A DNA stretch of 64,000 nt from Paenibacillus tianmuensis (lineage in GTDB: Bacteria > Bacillota > Bacilli > Paenibacillales > NBRC-103111). Shown in pieces: positions 1 to 9,011 of this stretch. Each line of letters begins with the position of its first letter. Within the stretch, counting starts at the first letter, position 1. The stretch spans positions 62,001 through 126,000 of the forward strand of contig NZ_FMTT01000004.1 in the NCBI RefSeq assembly GCF_900100345.1, given 5' to 3'. The translations under genes and the position numbers were made by a program. The notes beneath the pieces are model-generated. The model ran no database searches. It was not told the DNA's origin and saw only the letters and a program-made list of their open reading frames with translations.

Positions 1-59
1 TTCATTTGGGATAACCCGGCCGGCAGAAAATAATAGCGGCAACTCCGAGGGCATGACGA

Positions 60-200
60 TGCCGCCTTACGGGGTTGCCGCTTTTGCGTCGGGCTTGACC
101 TTCCTGCTTGCACAGGACAGAGCCGAAGCCCGAGCCATGTAGCGCCTTCTTCAATCGCGACTTCAAAATCGCCGGACATGCATGCCCATTGACAGGTACC
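60..200 (-). pseudogene. Remnant of YggS/YlmE-family PLP-binding protein (C-terminal part)
   Basis: Read on the minus strand, this stretch encodes fragments matching the conserved C-terminus of the YggS family (PLP homeostasis): LSMGM, then SGDFEVAIEEGAT, then LGSVL in another frame. The first two pieces are split by what looks like a 4-bp duplication (GCATGCATG near 177-187), and a second frameshift lies near 135-145. No start codon or intact N-terminal part is present up to 333. I infer a decayed gene copy rather than a functional small ORF. The family match is from memory of the motif, so the call is moderate. Confidence 0.5.
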
Positions 201-351
201 GGACTCACAGCCGAGCGCCCCCGCTTCGTTCAGCTCCCCCTGCAGCAGCCTTGCCGTCCGGGCGTCGTTTGACCTCGCGAGCGTTGTTGCAGTATCATGA
301 TATATTGTAATTAAAAGAATAGGGTTAATCGGAATGAATGGAGGAATACAG

Positions 352-1290
352 ATGAGCCGTATCGCGAAAAACTTAACGGATCTGATCGGAAATACCCCTT
401 TGCTGGAATTGTCCAATTATCATAAAAAACAAGAACTAAAAGCGACCTTGCTGGCCAAGCTGGAATTTTTCAACCCGGCCGGGAGCGTCAAAGACCGGAT
501 CGGCTACGCCATGATCATCGACGCAGAGGAGCGGGGACTTATTCGTCCGCAGGAATCCGTCATCATCGAGTCGACAAGCGGTAATACCGGCATCGCCCTC
601 GCTTCCGTAGCGGCCGCCCGGGGCTATAAGCTGATCCTGACCATGCCGGATACGATGAGCCGGGAACGGATCAATCTGCTGAAGGCGCTCGGCGCAAAGG
701 TCGTGCTGACGCCGGGCGGCGAAGGGATGCCGGGCGCGATCCGCAAAGCGGACGAGCTGGCGGCGGAAACCCCGCATTCGTTCATCCCCCAGCAGTTTAA
801 TAACCCGGCCAATCCGGCGATCCACCGGAAGACGACGGCAGAGGAAATATGGGCGGACACGGACGGCAAAGTCGATATTTTTGTCGCAGGCGTCGGGACC
901 GGCGGAACGGTGACGGGCGTCGGCGAAGTGCTGAAGCGCCACAATCCGGCCGTACGCATCGTTGCGGTGGAGCCGCACGATTCGCCCGTACTGTCCGGCG
1001 GCAAGCCCGGGCCTAACCAGATCCAGGGGCTGGGCGCGGGCTTCGTACCCGAAGTATTCGACCGGTCCGTCATCGACGAGATCGTCAAAGTGCGCACGGA
1101 CGATGCTTACCGGACTTCCAGGCTGCTGGGGCAGCAGGAAGGACTGCTGGTCGGCATGTCGTCGGGCGCCGCAGCCTTTGCCGCTACGGAGCTGGCGATC
1201 CGGCCCGAGAATGAGGGAAAAACGATCGTCGTGCTGCTGCCGGATTCGGGCGAGCGGTACTTGTCGACCGACCTGTATCAGGATGAATAA
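352..1290 (+). CDS. cysK: Cysteine synthase (O-acetylserine sulfhydrylase), CysK type
   Basis: Makes L-cysteine from O-acetylserine and sulfide in the cytoplasm, using PLP. The 312-residue product has the family's usual length. It shows the PLP lysine in NPAGSVKDR (Lys47), the substrate loop TSGNTG (75-80), the phosphate-binding GTGGT loop, and the C-terminal MSSGAA motif. I chose ATG 352 because GGAGG sits 7-8 nt before it; the upstream in-frame ATG at 334 has no ribosome site. A short ATCGGAAT at 328-335 resembles a CymR half-site, but the full CymR consensus is not met. The gene stands alone. Confidence 0.93.
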   Translation: MSRIAKNLTDLIGNTPLLELSNYHKKQELKATLLAKLEFFNPAGSVKDRIGYAMIIDAEERGLIRPQESVIIESTSGNTGIALASVAAARGYKLILTMPDTMSRERINLLKALGAKVVLTPGGEGMPGAIRKADELAAETPHSFIPQQFNNPANPAIHRKTTAEEIWADTDGKVDIFVAGVGTGGTVTGVGEVLKRHNPAVRIVAVEPHDSPVLSGGKPGPNQIQGLGAGFVPEVFDRSVIDEIVKVRTDDAYRTSRLLGQQEGLLVGMSSGAAAFAATELAIRPENEGKTIVVLLPDSGERYLSTDLYQDE

Positions 1291-1314
1291 CTGCGCGGCG
1301 GCGCTGTACCCCGG

Positions 1315-1358
1315 AATAAAAAAGAGACCTGGCAGCCTTCATCTCAGGCTCCGGTCTC
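1315..1358 (-). terminator. Intrinsic terminator of the usp gene
   Basis: Arms GAGACC (1324-1329) and GGTCTC (1353-1358) with further imperfect pairing. On the minus strand they are followed by a run of T (A-run at 1318-1323 on plus). It lies downstream of the stress-protein gene and may also slow transcription arriving from cysK. Confidence 0.7.
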
Positions 1359-1471
1359 CGGCGATCCGGTAGATTTCCGATAAATTAAATATGAAGAATG
1401 TGTACTCCTATTGTCCCGGTCTATCAAAAGCTTTATTTCTCACAACTGCCGGTCATGAACGCGTTTTGCCC

Positions 1472-1897
1472 CTATTTAATGACAAGGACGGGAATCTGGG
1501 CATGCTGCACGACATGATGGCTCACGCTTCCAAGCACCCACTCGTTGAGGCCGGACAAACCTCGGCTTCCGATCACGATGAGATCCGCCCCGATCTCCCC
1601 TGCATAATCCAAAACAGAGTCCGCGGGTTGACCTTGCAGCAAGCTGGCTTTCGCGTTCGGAAGCCCGGCGATTTCCCGGTCCGCTTGGTCGATGAGTGAT
1701 TGGGCTTGCTGTATGTACTCAGCCACGTAGCTTCGCGGAGGAGATACGACCGCTTCGCCGATGACGACAACGGGATGATGCAGAACATGTACGACCTCAA
1801 GCTTGGCGTTCGACTCTCCCGCCAGCTCTTTCGCTTTAGTCAAGGCTCTTTGGGACAACTCAGAACCGTCGTAAGCAACCAATATACTTGTAAACAT
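1472..1897 (-). CDS. Universal stress protein, UspA family
   Basis: A 141-residue single-domain Usp, the standard length. It begins MFTSILVAYDGS, with the ATP-binding aspartate, and carries the nucleotide loop GxxG-9x-GS (GSRG...VLGS) near residues 110-125, so it belongs to the ATP-binding subclass. Such proteins form dimers and respond to stress or growth arrest; the exact role is not readable from sequence. ATG 1897 is preferred because AAAGGA lies 8 nt upstream; the frame remains open to 2020 but that extension has no ribosome site. It is monocistronic. Confidence 0.88.
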   Translation of the reverse strand: MFTSILVAYDGSELSQRALTKAKELAGESNAKLEVVHVLHHPVVVIGEAVVSPPRSYVAEYIQQAQSLIDQADREIAGLPNAKASLLQGQPADSVLDYAGEIGADLIVIGSRGLSGLNEWVLGSVSHHVVQHAQIPVLVIK

Positions 1898-1938
1898 GGT
1901 AACCATCCTTTCGGAAATCGATAGCAGGCAATATAACA

Positions 1939-1969
1939 AGTATAGCACACCTGACGGACAAATAAACGA
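1939..1969 (-). promoter_or_regulatory. Probable extended -10 promoter for usp
   Basis: On the minus strand TATACT (1939-1944) is preceded by TG one base upstream, an extended -10 element. The -35 region (GTTTAT) is poor. It lies about 40 nt upstream of the usp start. The 1898-2240 gap otherwise holds only the terminator at 2026-2058. Confidence 0.4.
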
Positions 1970-2025
1970 AAGCTTGCCCGACGCGCGTTGACCGTCCGGC
2001 GTTCTTCCATTCGCCAACACAAACC

Positions 2026-2058
2026 AAAAACGCCAACCGTCATATCGGCTGGCGTTTT
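2026..2058 (-). terminator. Bidirectional intrinsic terminator
   Basis: AACGCCAACCG (2029-2039) pairs with CGGCTGGCGTT (2046-2056) with one mismatch, with TTTTT following on the minus strand and TTTT on the plus. It sits downstream of the minus-strand gene ending at 2241. Confidence 0.75.
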
Positions 2059-2240
2059 GCCATTGAAACGATTCAAAAAATAGCGGGACACGAATGCGTT
2101 AATCCATACGGGCGGTCAGGTCTGTAGCGATTAGTATTTTGCGCCCGTCGGTTAGTTCCCTGCCCCGCCTTCCCACATGGAATATGCTGCATGAGAAGCT
2201 GCCATCCCGCCTTCATAAGCGACGGACACATTCGCGAGGA

Positions 2241-3416
2241 TCAGCTTTCTTTCAATTTGCGCACTTCCTCGATGCTCGGATAAAAATCCGGGCTCGCGCT
2301 CAACAGCCAGTTGCGGTGCTGCTTCGCCGTTTCGTCCTGCTCCGGCTCGCCGTACGGCCACCCTTCCCCGATGCCGACGGCATAATCCTTCATCAGCATG
2401 AGCAGGGCGGCGCTCCATTGACTCGTGCCGCTGATCGTCGGCACCAGCGGGTAGTATTCGTCGTGGGCCGCGCGTATGAGCGCATGCGACACTTCCTGCA
2501 GAAGCGGCGGAACCTCCGCTTCTTCCATCTTTTCGACGATCTCGGGCGGCAGTTGGACCTCGTCCGTCGAAGCGTACCGCTCGTACACTTCGGACGTCAC
2601 GAGCCCCTTCTCTTTGGCCGCCCACAGCTTCACGCGGTCCAGCGCAGGCTTGTAAACGGCCGGAACGGAAATGGTCAGCTCCGGCTTCGGGTTGTCCAAG
2701 TCAATAACGAACGACTCGTTGAACTTGTACAGCCGCGCGTTGCCTCGGACGCCGAGCCAGCGGAGCGCCAGAAGCGCGTGCGTCCGCACCTTCGGCTCGA
2801 TGGCGACGTTCCGGCAGACGCGGCGCAGGAGCTTTTCGCTTCGCGTGTCGGGCAGCATGCAAAGCAGGCGCACCGCAGCGAGCGCCGAATCCTTATCCTC
2901 AAGCCACCACTGCAGCTGCTCGTAAATCGTATCGACCGGCGCTTCCAGCAGCCAGTCCAACTGAATTGGACGCACCGCATACTCTTCAAGCGTCAGCATG
3001 CCGCCACTGTGCAACGATTCCGCACCGTATTTCGCGACCAGATCCACGTAAGCCTGTTCGGCGTCCTCCGCAATTTCCGTGAACGCCAGCTTGTCCTTTT
3101 CGGGGATGCCGTTGAACTGCACGACGCGGCGAAGCCATTCGGCCAAAGCGCGCGGATTTTGCTGCCACATCATGAAGACGAAGGTCAGCAGGTCGCGGTC
3201 GAAATCCAGTCCCGGCTGCAGGGCGAAGCGGGCGAGCGCCGTGCGGATCTCTTCCTCCCGGCGCATCAGACTCAGCGAAAGAATCAATCCGTTCCACGCG
3301 TTTCCGTTGAATTCGTTTTCTTTTGTAGCCCGATAAAAGCAAAAGGCGGCCGCTCCGTACGATTCCATCTGGAGATGATGGCGGCCATACCCGGTAAGTT
3401 CGTCGTTTCGACTCAT
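2241..3416 (-). CDS. Helical-repeat (TPR/HEAT-like) protein of unknown function
   Basis: A 391-residue cytoplasmic-looking protein with no signal peptide or membrane segment. The N-terminal 40 residues (ending in YRATKENEFNGNAWNGL) look like a TPR-type helical hairpin. The rest is rich in amphipathic helices with leucine-tryptophan pairs such as ALLALRWLG, suggesting an alpha-solenoid. I do not recognise a catalytic motif and give no function. ATG 3416 follows a GGGGGGAG run three nt away; the frame is open to 3590 but has no ribosome site there. It ends in the terminator at 2026-2058. Confidence 0.7.
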   Translation of the reverse strand: MSRNDELTGYGRHHLQMESYGAAAFCFYRATKENEFNGNAWNGLILSLSLMRREEEIRTALARFALQPGLDFDRDLLTFVFMMWQQNPRALAEWLRRVVQFNGIPEKDKLAFTEIAEDAEQAYVDLVAKYGAESLHSGGMLTLEEYAVRPIQLDWLLEAPVDTIYEQLQWWLEDKDSALAAVRLLCMLPDTRSEKLLRRVCRNVAIEPKVRTHALLALRWLGVRGNARLYKFNESFVIDLDNPKPELTISVPAVYKPALDRVKLWAAKEKGLVTSEVYERYASTDEVQLPPEIVEKMEEAEVPPLLQEVSHALIRAAHDEYYPLVPTISGTSQWSAALLMLMKDYAVGIGEGWPYGEPEQDETAKQHRNWLLSASPDFYPSIEEVRKLKES

Positions 3417-3654
3417 GTTCTCCCCCCGTGAAATATGGATATCCCCAATATACTGGGAAACGGGCGCAGACTCAAGTTTTTTTGCAAACTCAGCCGATCT
3501 CAATCGTCGTAAAAGCGTGCGGCAGCTCCCGTGCGGCACAACATGCGTCGCCAGAATGACCCGGTTGCTCTTAAACCATTTAAGCTGCACTTGAAAAACG
3601 CCGCTGCTTTCTTTTCCGCCTTTGCCGCGTAAGGTTTACACAGCAAATTTGGCA

Positions 3655-3683
3655 TTGACAACCAAAACAAGCACAGATATGAT
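3655..3683 (+). promoter_or_regulatory. Sigma-A promoter for the PadR gene
   Basis: TTGACA (3655-3660), 17-nt spacer, TATGAT (3678-3683): a near-consensus promoter. It leaves a 5' leader of about 150 nt. Just past the -10, ATAC-N9-GTAT (3682-3698) with a central CATATG is an imperfect palindrome of the kind PadR proteins bind, so autorepression is plausible. Nothing else is seen in 3417-3838. Confidence 0.75.
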
Positions 3684-3838
3684 ACATATGAATCGTATTC
3701 CAACTTTTTACATCGAAATTATGAATTATCTACCAATCCATTGGAGAGACATAATTGCGCCCTGCCCTCGAAGCTTACTCCGTTTCGGCGCCTGGCGCAT
3801 TGATGTCTTTTTTATTTTGTTAACGGAGGACACGAATC

Positions 3839-4396
3839 ATGTCGTCAACCCGTCTGCTTATTTTGGGCGTTCTGCTTAAACGTCAACCGATTCACGGATA
3901 CGATGTGCGCAAGGAGTTAGAAATTTGGCATGCCGGCAAGTGGGCGAACATCGCTTACGGGTCCATCTATTTTGCGCTGAATAAAATGGCTTCCGAAGGG
4001 CTTGCGGAAACGGCCTCCTCCGAGAAAACCATCGAAAATAAAAAAGGACCTGCCCGAATCGCTTACCAAGTAACCGAGAAGGGAAGGCAGGAATTCGAGC
4101 GGCTGCTGGACAAGGCCATATGGGAATACAAGCCGGAGTGCGATTCGTTCCATATCGCGCTGATGTTCATGAACCGCATTTCGAAGGATCATCTGCTCGG
4201 TGCCTTCCGTCATCGAATTAACCTGCTCCGCGCCGATATCGAGAGCTTTAAAGCCACCGCCGAATTCAACCTTTTTCCCGCCAATTCTCCGCATTATTTA
4301 AGCGAAAATTTGCGGCTCTTCTCGGCGCGGCTGGAAGCCGAACTGCGGTGGATCGAAGGCATGGTCGGCAAAGTCGAGCAAGGCTTGCTGTTCTGA
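3839..4396 (+). CDS. PadR-family transcriptional regulator
   Basis: A 185-residue PadR regulator. The N-terminal winged helix-turn-helix (residues 4-80) contains LGVLLKRQPIHGYDVRKEL and the wing segment YQVTEKGR. The C-terminal half (90-180) is the helical dimerisation domain of the longer PadR_C type. GGAGG lies 9 nt before ATG 3839. Such proteins often repress a neighbouring efflux or detoxification gene, but the next gene (eutC) is the convergent end of another operon, so its target is unknown. The near-consensus promoter with an overlapping palindrome suggests it represses itself. Confidence 0.88.
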   Translation: MSSTRLLILGVLLKRQPIHGYDVRKELEIWHAGKWANIAYGSIYFALNKMASEGLAETASSEKTIENKKGPARIAYQVTEKGRQEFERLLDKAIWEYKPECDSFHIALMFMNRISKDHLLGAFRHRINLLRADIESFKATAEFNLFPANSPHYLSENLRLFSARLEAELRWIEGMVGKVEQGLLF

Positions 4397-4426
4397 ACCT
4401 GTCGAAATGATTGAAAAGGAACGGCT

Positions 4427-4452
4427 GCGATGCCGAATCGCTTTTTATTTTT
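4427..4452 (+). terminator. Weak intrinsic terminator after the PadR gene
   Basis: GCGAT (4427-4431) pairs with ATCGC (4437-4441), followed by TTTTTATTTTT. The stem is short but the U-tract is good. It lies between padR and the convergent eutC. Confidence 0.45.
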
Positions 4453-4483
4453 CATCTGCGGCAGATACGGGACGCCGGATTTG

Positions 4484-5470
4484 TTAGATTTCTAAGCGGA
4501 CTCCGCTTGCCTGCTGTTCAATCATTTTCTTCAGGATCGTGCCGATATGCGCGCCCGCTTCGACCGGAGGCGTGCCGCCGCGGTGAATGTTGGAGACGAC
4601 GGTGCGATCGCTTTCCACCGTTCCCTGCCGGGGCCGGAAGCACATATAGGCGCTCATCGATTTCGACGACACGAGTCCGGGCCGCTCGCCGATCAAGAGA
4701 ACGAGCACCTCCGGCTGCAGCAGCTCGCCGATCTGGTCCATGACGGCAACGCGCCCGCCGCGCACGAAAAACGGGGTGCCGGTTTTCAAGCCGTAAGCCT
4801 CGAGCGAATCCAGCAAGGACGGATAGACGTCGTGCAAATTGGCATCGACCGCGTTGGCGCTCAAGCCGTCCGAGACGACCACCTGCACCTGCGGCTTCAT
4901 GACGCACTTTTTGCGGATAAGCTCTACGCCCTCGTCCGTCACGATACGGCCCATGTCCGGGCGCTTCAAATAATTTTCGATGTTCCCGTAGCGCGTCTCC
5001 ACGGTAAACATGCCGAATTCGTCCAGCACCGCTTGATTGACCTCGCCGTAAATGGAATCGACGGCAGCGGCGTGATCGCAGCGGAATTTGAGCATTTCCC
5101 GGGTCAGCGGCCGCGTTCCCGCCCGCCATACGCCAATCCGCGCGGGCGTGTTGGCCAGCAGTTCGTTCATGCCCTCAGCCCACTTGGGGTTCGGGACATT
5201 ATACGCCGCCGCATCGCCGAAGCCAAGGGCGCCCGGTTCCTCCGCGAGGGAACCGTTGTCCATCGCAGGAGATTGGCGAGCATGCTCCTTGCTTCCACTA
5301 ACCGTGCTTGAGCCCATGTCTTCCTTCGTCTGCCTTGAATCGACGGCGTCCGATGTGCCTTTATAAGCCAGCGCATCTTTTTCGCCTGGCAGGCCGACCG
5401 TGCCCGCTCCAAGCTTCTTCTCCAGCTCCGCCATCACTTGGTCGACAAGTCGGTCTAATGAAATGGTCAT
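4484..5470 (-). CDS. eutC: Ethanolamine ammonia-lyase, small subunit (EutC)
   Basis: The small subunit of adenosylcobalamin-dependent ethanolamine ammonia-lyase; with EutB it splits ethanolamine into acetaldehyde and ammonia inside the microcompartment. The 328 residues exceed the roughly 295 of enteric EutC because residues 1-95 hold an amphipathic helix (LDRLVDQVMAELEKKL) followed by a low-complexity linker. The catalytic body (96-328) has the conserved ARIGVWRAGTRP, LKFRCDHAAAVDSI, SDGLSANA and ERPGLVSSKSMSAY segments. The N-terminal helix resembles BMC targeting peptides. Last gene of the eut operon, 36 nt after eutB. Confidence 0.95.
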   Translation of the reverse strand: MTISLDRLVDQVMAELEKKLGAGTVGLPGEKDALAYKGTSDAVDSRQTKEDMGSSTVSGSKEHARQSPAMDNGSLAEEPGALGFGDAAAYNVPNPKWAEGMNELLANTPARIGVWRAGTRPLTREMLKFRCDHAAAVDSIYGEVNQAVLDEFGMFTVETRYGNIENYLKRPDMGRIVTDEGVELIRKKCVMKPQVQVVVSDGLSANAVDANLHDVYPSLLDSLEAYGLKTGTPFFVRGGRVAVMDQIGELLQPEVLVLLIGERPGLVSSKSMSAYMCFRPRQGTVESDRTVVSNIHRGGTPPVEAGAHIGTILKKMIEQQASGVRLEI

Positions 5471-5506
5471 CGCTTCTCTCCTCCTCTCGCAGCGCTGTAC
5501 GAATGG

Positions 5507-6868
5507 TTACATAAACAGTGTCGGGTCCCCGGCCAGCGGGGTCAGGCGTCCGTTTTCCATAATGCCCATCTTGACCAGCCAGCGTTCGAATTCCGGCGCG
5601 GGGCGCCGCCCCATCATTTCCCGCAGCGTGGCGATATCATGAAAGCTCGTGGACTGGTAATTCAGCATGCAGTCGTCCGCCATAGCCACGCCGATGACGA
5701 AGTTGACGCCGGCGGCGGTCAGCAGCACGGACAAATTTTCCATATCGTTCTGATCCGCTTTCATATGGTTCGTGTAGCAGACGTCCACGCCCATCGGCAG
5801 CTGCTGCAGCTTGCCCATGAAATGGTCTTCCAGTCCGGCGCGGATGACCTGCTTCGAATCGTACAAATATTCCGGTCCGATGAAGCCGACAACCGTGTTG
5901 ACCATAAAAGGGTTATATTTCTTGGCAAGTGCGTAGCACCGCGATTCGAGCGTCACCTGGTCGATGCCGTAATGCGCCTCGGCGGACAGTTCGGAGCCTT
6001 GCCCCGTCTCGAAGTACCACAGATTCGGACCGGTTCCCGTTCCGTCGCGCCGGATCAGGTCGTCTGCCTCGTCGAGCAGCGCCACGTCGATACCGAACGC
6101 TTTGTTGCCCGCTTCGGTGCCCGCCAGGCTTTGGAACATCATGTCGGCGGGAGCGCCCTGCCGGATCGCCCGGATCTGCGTTTTCACATGTGCGAGCACA
6201 CAGTTTTGGGTCGGAATTTGCCACTTGGTCATCACTTCTTTGGTCGCGTTCAATAGCTCCTTCACACTGTCCGCCGAATCGATGACGGGATTGATGCCAA
6301 GAACGGCATCCCCGATTCCGTAGCTTAGCGCTTCGAACAAAGACGCTTTCATGCCTTGGATGTTATCCGTCGGGTGATTCGGCTGGGCCCGGCCGGCGAG
6401 AACGCCCTTCTGCCCGATCGTAATGTTGCAGTGGGTTGTCACTTCCATCTTGGACGCCGCCTGCATCAAATCGAGGTTGCTCATCAGCTTGGCGGCGGCC
6501 GCCACCATTTCGCTGGTAAGCCCCCGGCTGATGCGGCGTATTTCGGAGTTGCCCGTCTCGTGCCGCAGCAGCGTTTCGCGCAGCTCGGCTACGGTCCAGT
6601 TGCGGATTTCCATAAAGATTTTCTCGTTGACGCCTTCCTCGATGATCCGTGACACTTCATCGGTTTCCGGCGGCAGCAGCGGATGGTTGCGAATGTCCGC
6701 CAGCGTCAGCTCGGACAGCACCATCTTGGCCGCCATCCGTTCCTTGGCATCCTCGGCCGCAATACCGGCAAGCTGATCTCCGGATTTTTCTTCGTTAGCC
6801 TTGGCCATCACGTCTTTTAAATCGCGAAATTGAAATGTTTTGCCGAGTAAAGCGGTTTTCAGCTTCAA
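5507..6868 (-). CDS. eutB: Ethanolamine ammonia-lyase, large subunit (EutB)
   Basis: The catalytic TIM-barrel subunit that binds B12 with EutC. The 453 residues match the family length (about 453-455). Conserved segments include KANEEKSGDQLAGIAA near the N-terminus, TTHCNITIGQKG, NLWYFETGQGSELSA and GVDVCYTNHMKADQND. The reading frame stays open far upstream (to 7444), but homologues begin with LKLKT. A TTG at 6868 has GAGAGGGGG 7-8 nt before it and overlaps the eutA stop codon (TTGA), so I choose the TTG start with translational coupling. Confidence 0.95.
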   Translation of the reverse strand: MKLKTALLGKTFQFRDLKDVMAKANEEKSGDQLAGIAAEDAKERMAAKMVLSELTLADIRNHPLLPPETDEVSRIIEEGVNEKIFMEIRNWTVAELRETLLRHETGNSEIRRISRGLTSEMVAAAAKLMSNLDLMQAASKMEVTTHCNITIGQKGVLAGRAQPNHPTDNIQGMKASLFEALSYGIGDAVLGINPVIDSADSVKELLNATKEVMTKWQIPTQNCVLAHVKTQIRAIRQGAPADMMFQSLAGTEAGNKAFGIDVALLDEADDLIRRDGTGTGPNLWYFETGQGSELSAEAHYGIDQVTLESRCYALAKKYNPFMVNTVVGFIGPEYLYDSKQVIRAGLEDHFMGKLQQLPMGVDVCYTNHMKADQNDMENLSVLLTAAGVNFVIGVAMADDCMLNYQSTSFHDIATLREMMGRRPAPEFERWLVKMGIMENGRLTPLAGDPTLFM

Positions 6869-8343
6869 CGTCGGTCCCCCTCTCTGCCGTGAAACGCCAG
6901 CGTCTTGACGACCACGGGAATCATAATGCCCGCAATCGGTTCCCCTAAATCGATGTAGTCGCCATGCTCGACCTTGATCTGATCGATGCACACGATCTTC
7001 GTCCGTTCCTTTAACCGTTTTTCGAGCGATTGGCCGAGCGCCTTGGCGATGTCGGTATCGCAAACAACGACCATCACCCGGCTGTCCGGAAAATAGTCCG
7101 TGAAGCTTGCGGTCAACTGGTCGGCCAATCGCTGGAGCGAAGCGTAGCCGCAATGCTCGAGCCCGGCCAAAGCCAGCGCGAACGGCGGCGAAGCGTCCCG
7201 CTCGAACAAGGCTGCGCCGCTCTGCATCGTCTGCCCGACGGCCGCGGCAAGCGAGGCCGGCTGTTCGAGCAGCGAAAGCGTCAGCTCCAGCTTGCTCACC
7301 GGGAGGTTGCGGATCGGCAGCAGCGAAGGGTCCAAATGGACGGTAGCTCCGCTGATTTCCGTGCTCTGCATGCCCGCTCCGATGACCGTCGCCCGGACGG
7401 TTTGATCGGGCGCCGCCAACCGGATCGGGTATCGCGCGGCGCATGCTTTAAGCGTATGCGCCAGCAGCGGTCCGATATCGCCGTGCTTGGCGGCTTCGGC
7501 CAAGCTCTGCGGCTTCGCTTCTTCCATCAGCCGCCCGATGCCGCCGGATACCGTCCATTCTTCAATCGGCGGCACCTGCGACAGCGGAGCGCCGAGCGTC
7601 AGCTTGCGAACCGCATCGCGCTCTTCGGGAGCCGTCATGCCCGCCAAATCGTCGAGCATGGCGAGGCTCATTGCCCGGCACAGGTCCTCAAGCAGCGCAT
7701 AGCTGACGGTATGCCCCGGCTCCAGCCGGTATCCGGCAGCCGCCAGCCACGGGCGGATCGATGGCGAAACGCTCGTCACCGTTCCCCCGGCGTTCAGCTC
7801 GATCAGGCGTCCGCCGATATGATACGTCACCGTGCCGACCGCTTTTCCCCGGTAAAACACGGCCGCATTGGCCGTCCCTCCGCCGATATCAATATTGGCG
7901 ACGGCGCCGCGCACCTCCAGCGAGCGTCGGTCCGCTCCGGCGCCTTTGCCGGCAAGCAGCCCTTCGAGATCGGCCCCGGCCGTCGCGACGACAAAATCCC
8001 CGGACCGCTCGGCCAACAGGTGCACGATCCGGCGCGCGTTCGATTTCGTCGCCGTCTCGCCGGTGATGATCACCGCGCCCGATTTCAACTCTTCCGGCCG
8101 GACACCTGCCCGCTCGTATTCCTCGGTCAAAATGGCCCAGATCCGATCCGCGTCTACCTCGTCTTCGCCGAGCAGCGGCGTGCTGTGGATCGGGCTCGCG
8201 TAGATCAATTCCCGCTGTGCGATGTCAAAGCGGGGAAGACTGAGCGCGCCTGACGTCCGCACCAGCTTCAGACGGCTGACGATCATTTTGGTCGTGCTCG
8301 TGCCGATATCGATGCCTACGCTGGTAATCCATTGTGGCTCCAT
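6865..8343 (-). CDS. eutA: Ethanolamine ammonia-lyase reactivating factor (EutA)
   Basis: An actin/Hsp70-fold ATPase that exchanges damaged cobalamin in EutBC for fresh AdoCbl. The 492-residue product has the first phosphate loop GIDIGTSTTK (residues 10-19) and the second DIGGGTANAAVF near 180. ATG 8343 is chosen because it gives the family N-terminus MEPQWITSVGIDIG. A TTG at 8373 inside the end of eutV is an alternative. The stop overlaps the eutB start. Confidence 0.93.
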   Translation of the reverse strand: MEPQWITSVGIDIGTSTTKMIVSRLKLVRTSGALSLPRFDIAQRELIYASPIHSTPLLGEDEVDADRIWAILTEEYERAGVRPEELKSGAVIITGETATKSNARRIVHLLAERSGDFVVATAGADLEGLLAGKGAGADRRSLEVRGAVANIDIGGGTANAAVFYRGKAVGTVTYHIGGRLIELNAGGTVTSVSPSIRPWLAAAGYRLEPGHTVSYALLEDLCRAMSLAMLDDLAGMTAPEERDAVRKLTLGAPLSQVPPIEEWTVSGGIGRLMEEAKPQSLAEAAKHGDIGPLLAHTLKACAARYPIRLAAPDQTVRATVIGAGMQSTEISGATVHLDPSLLPIRNLPVSKLELTLSLLEQPASLAAAVGQTMQSGAALFERDASPPFALALAGLEHCGYASLQRLADQLTASFTDYFPDSRVMVVVCDTDIAKALGQSLEKRLKERTKIVCIDQIKVEHGDYIDLGEPIAGIMIPVVVKTLAFHGREGDRR

Positions 8344-8362
8344 GCGTCCGCTCACCGCTCTT

Positions 8363-8956
8363 TCAAGGACCAAGCCAGCGCTTCGGCCCGTCCTTCAATA
8401 TTCCATCCGCCAGCTTGATCAGCGGCATGCTTTCCGCCATCGAGACGGCGCGCATTTTCCGGTACGCTTCTTCTTCATCCAGGTCGAAGGTTTTCATGAC
8501 GATCCCTTTCGCCTTCTCGATCCGTTTCCGCTCCTCAATCGACTGCTTGAGCTGCTCCAGGTCTTTTTTGAGCGAGTCGATTCTTTCTTTCTGGCTGAGC
8601 GCAATCTCGACCGCCGGGATCAAATCCTCCTCCGACACCGGTTTGACCAAATAGGCGGCAACCCCCGCACTGCGGGCATCCTGCACAAGCTCCTTCTGGC
8701 TGTACGCCGTCAGCAGCAGGACGGACGTTTCCGTGTCATGCAGACTGCGAATGATGCGGGACGCTTTGATGCCGTTCATCACCGGCATTTTCACATCCAT
8801 GATAACTAGGTCGGGCTTGAGCGCGGCGACGAGCTCGATCGCTTCCTCGCCGTTCTTCGCTTCCCCTGCCACCGCATAACCTTCTTCCTCCAGCATTTCG
8901 CGGATATCCATTCGAATGATCGGGTCGTCATCCACGACGACGATCGAGTTCTTCAT
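8363..8956 (-). CDS. eutV: ANTAR-domain response regulator EutV
   Basis: A 197-residue RNA-binding response regulator. The receiver domain (1-120) has the acidic pair DDD, the phosphoacceptor in IMDVKMP, and conserved T and K (LLLTAYS, VKPVS). The C-terminal ANTAR domain (128-190) contains KAKGIVMKTFDLDEEEAYRKMR. In Enterococcus and Listeria, phosphorylated EutV binds paired hairpins in eut mRNA leaders and prevents termination. The leader of this operon contains a hairpin and terminator of that kind (16488-16551), so an antitermination role is well supported by context. Confidence 0.95.
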   Translation of the reverse strand: MKNSIVVVDDDPIIRMDIREMLEEEGYAVAGEAKNGEEAIELVAALKPDLVIMDVKMPVMNGIKASRIIRSLHDTETSVLLLTAYSQKELVQDARSAGVAAYLVKPVSEEDLIPAVEIALSQKERIDSLKKDLEQLKQSIEERKRIEKAKGIVMKTFDLDEEEAYRKMRAVSMAESMPLIKLADGILKDGPKRWLGP

Positions 8957-9011
8957 CCTGACACCTCCTTAATAAGTCCGGCGAATAAGACGCCGCTTGT
9001 GGGGCGGGCGC

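Noticed and set aside
328-335. CymR-like site before cysK
   Set aside because: Only the ATCGGAAT half fits; the other conserved positions do not, so it is not listed as a feature.
1898-2020. N-terminal extension of the Usp protein
   Set aside because: No ribosome site; the extension crosses the predicted promoter and has no Usp similarity.
2139-3431. 430-residue open frame on the plus strand opposite the helical-repeat gene
   Set aside because: Arg/His/Gln-rich translation, no ribosome site, mirror of a real gene in GC-rich DNA.
6869-7444. 192-residue N-terminal extension of EutB
   Set aside because: It overlaps eutA in another frame, reads as Arg/Ala-rich noise, and EutB homologues start at the TTG at 6868.
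7030-8253. 407-residue plus-strand frame opposite eutA
   Set aside because: Antisense shadow of a clear eutA gene; no ribosome site.
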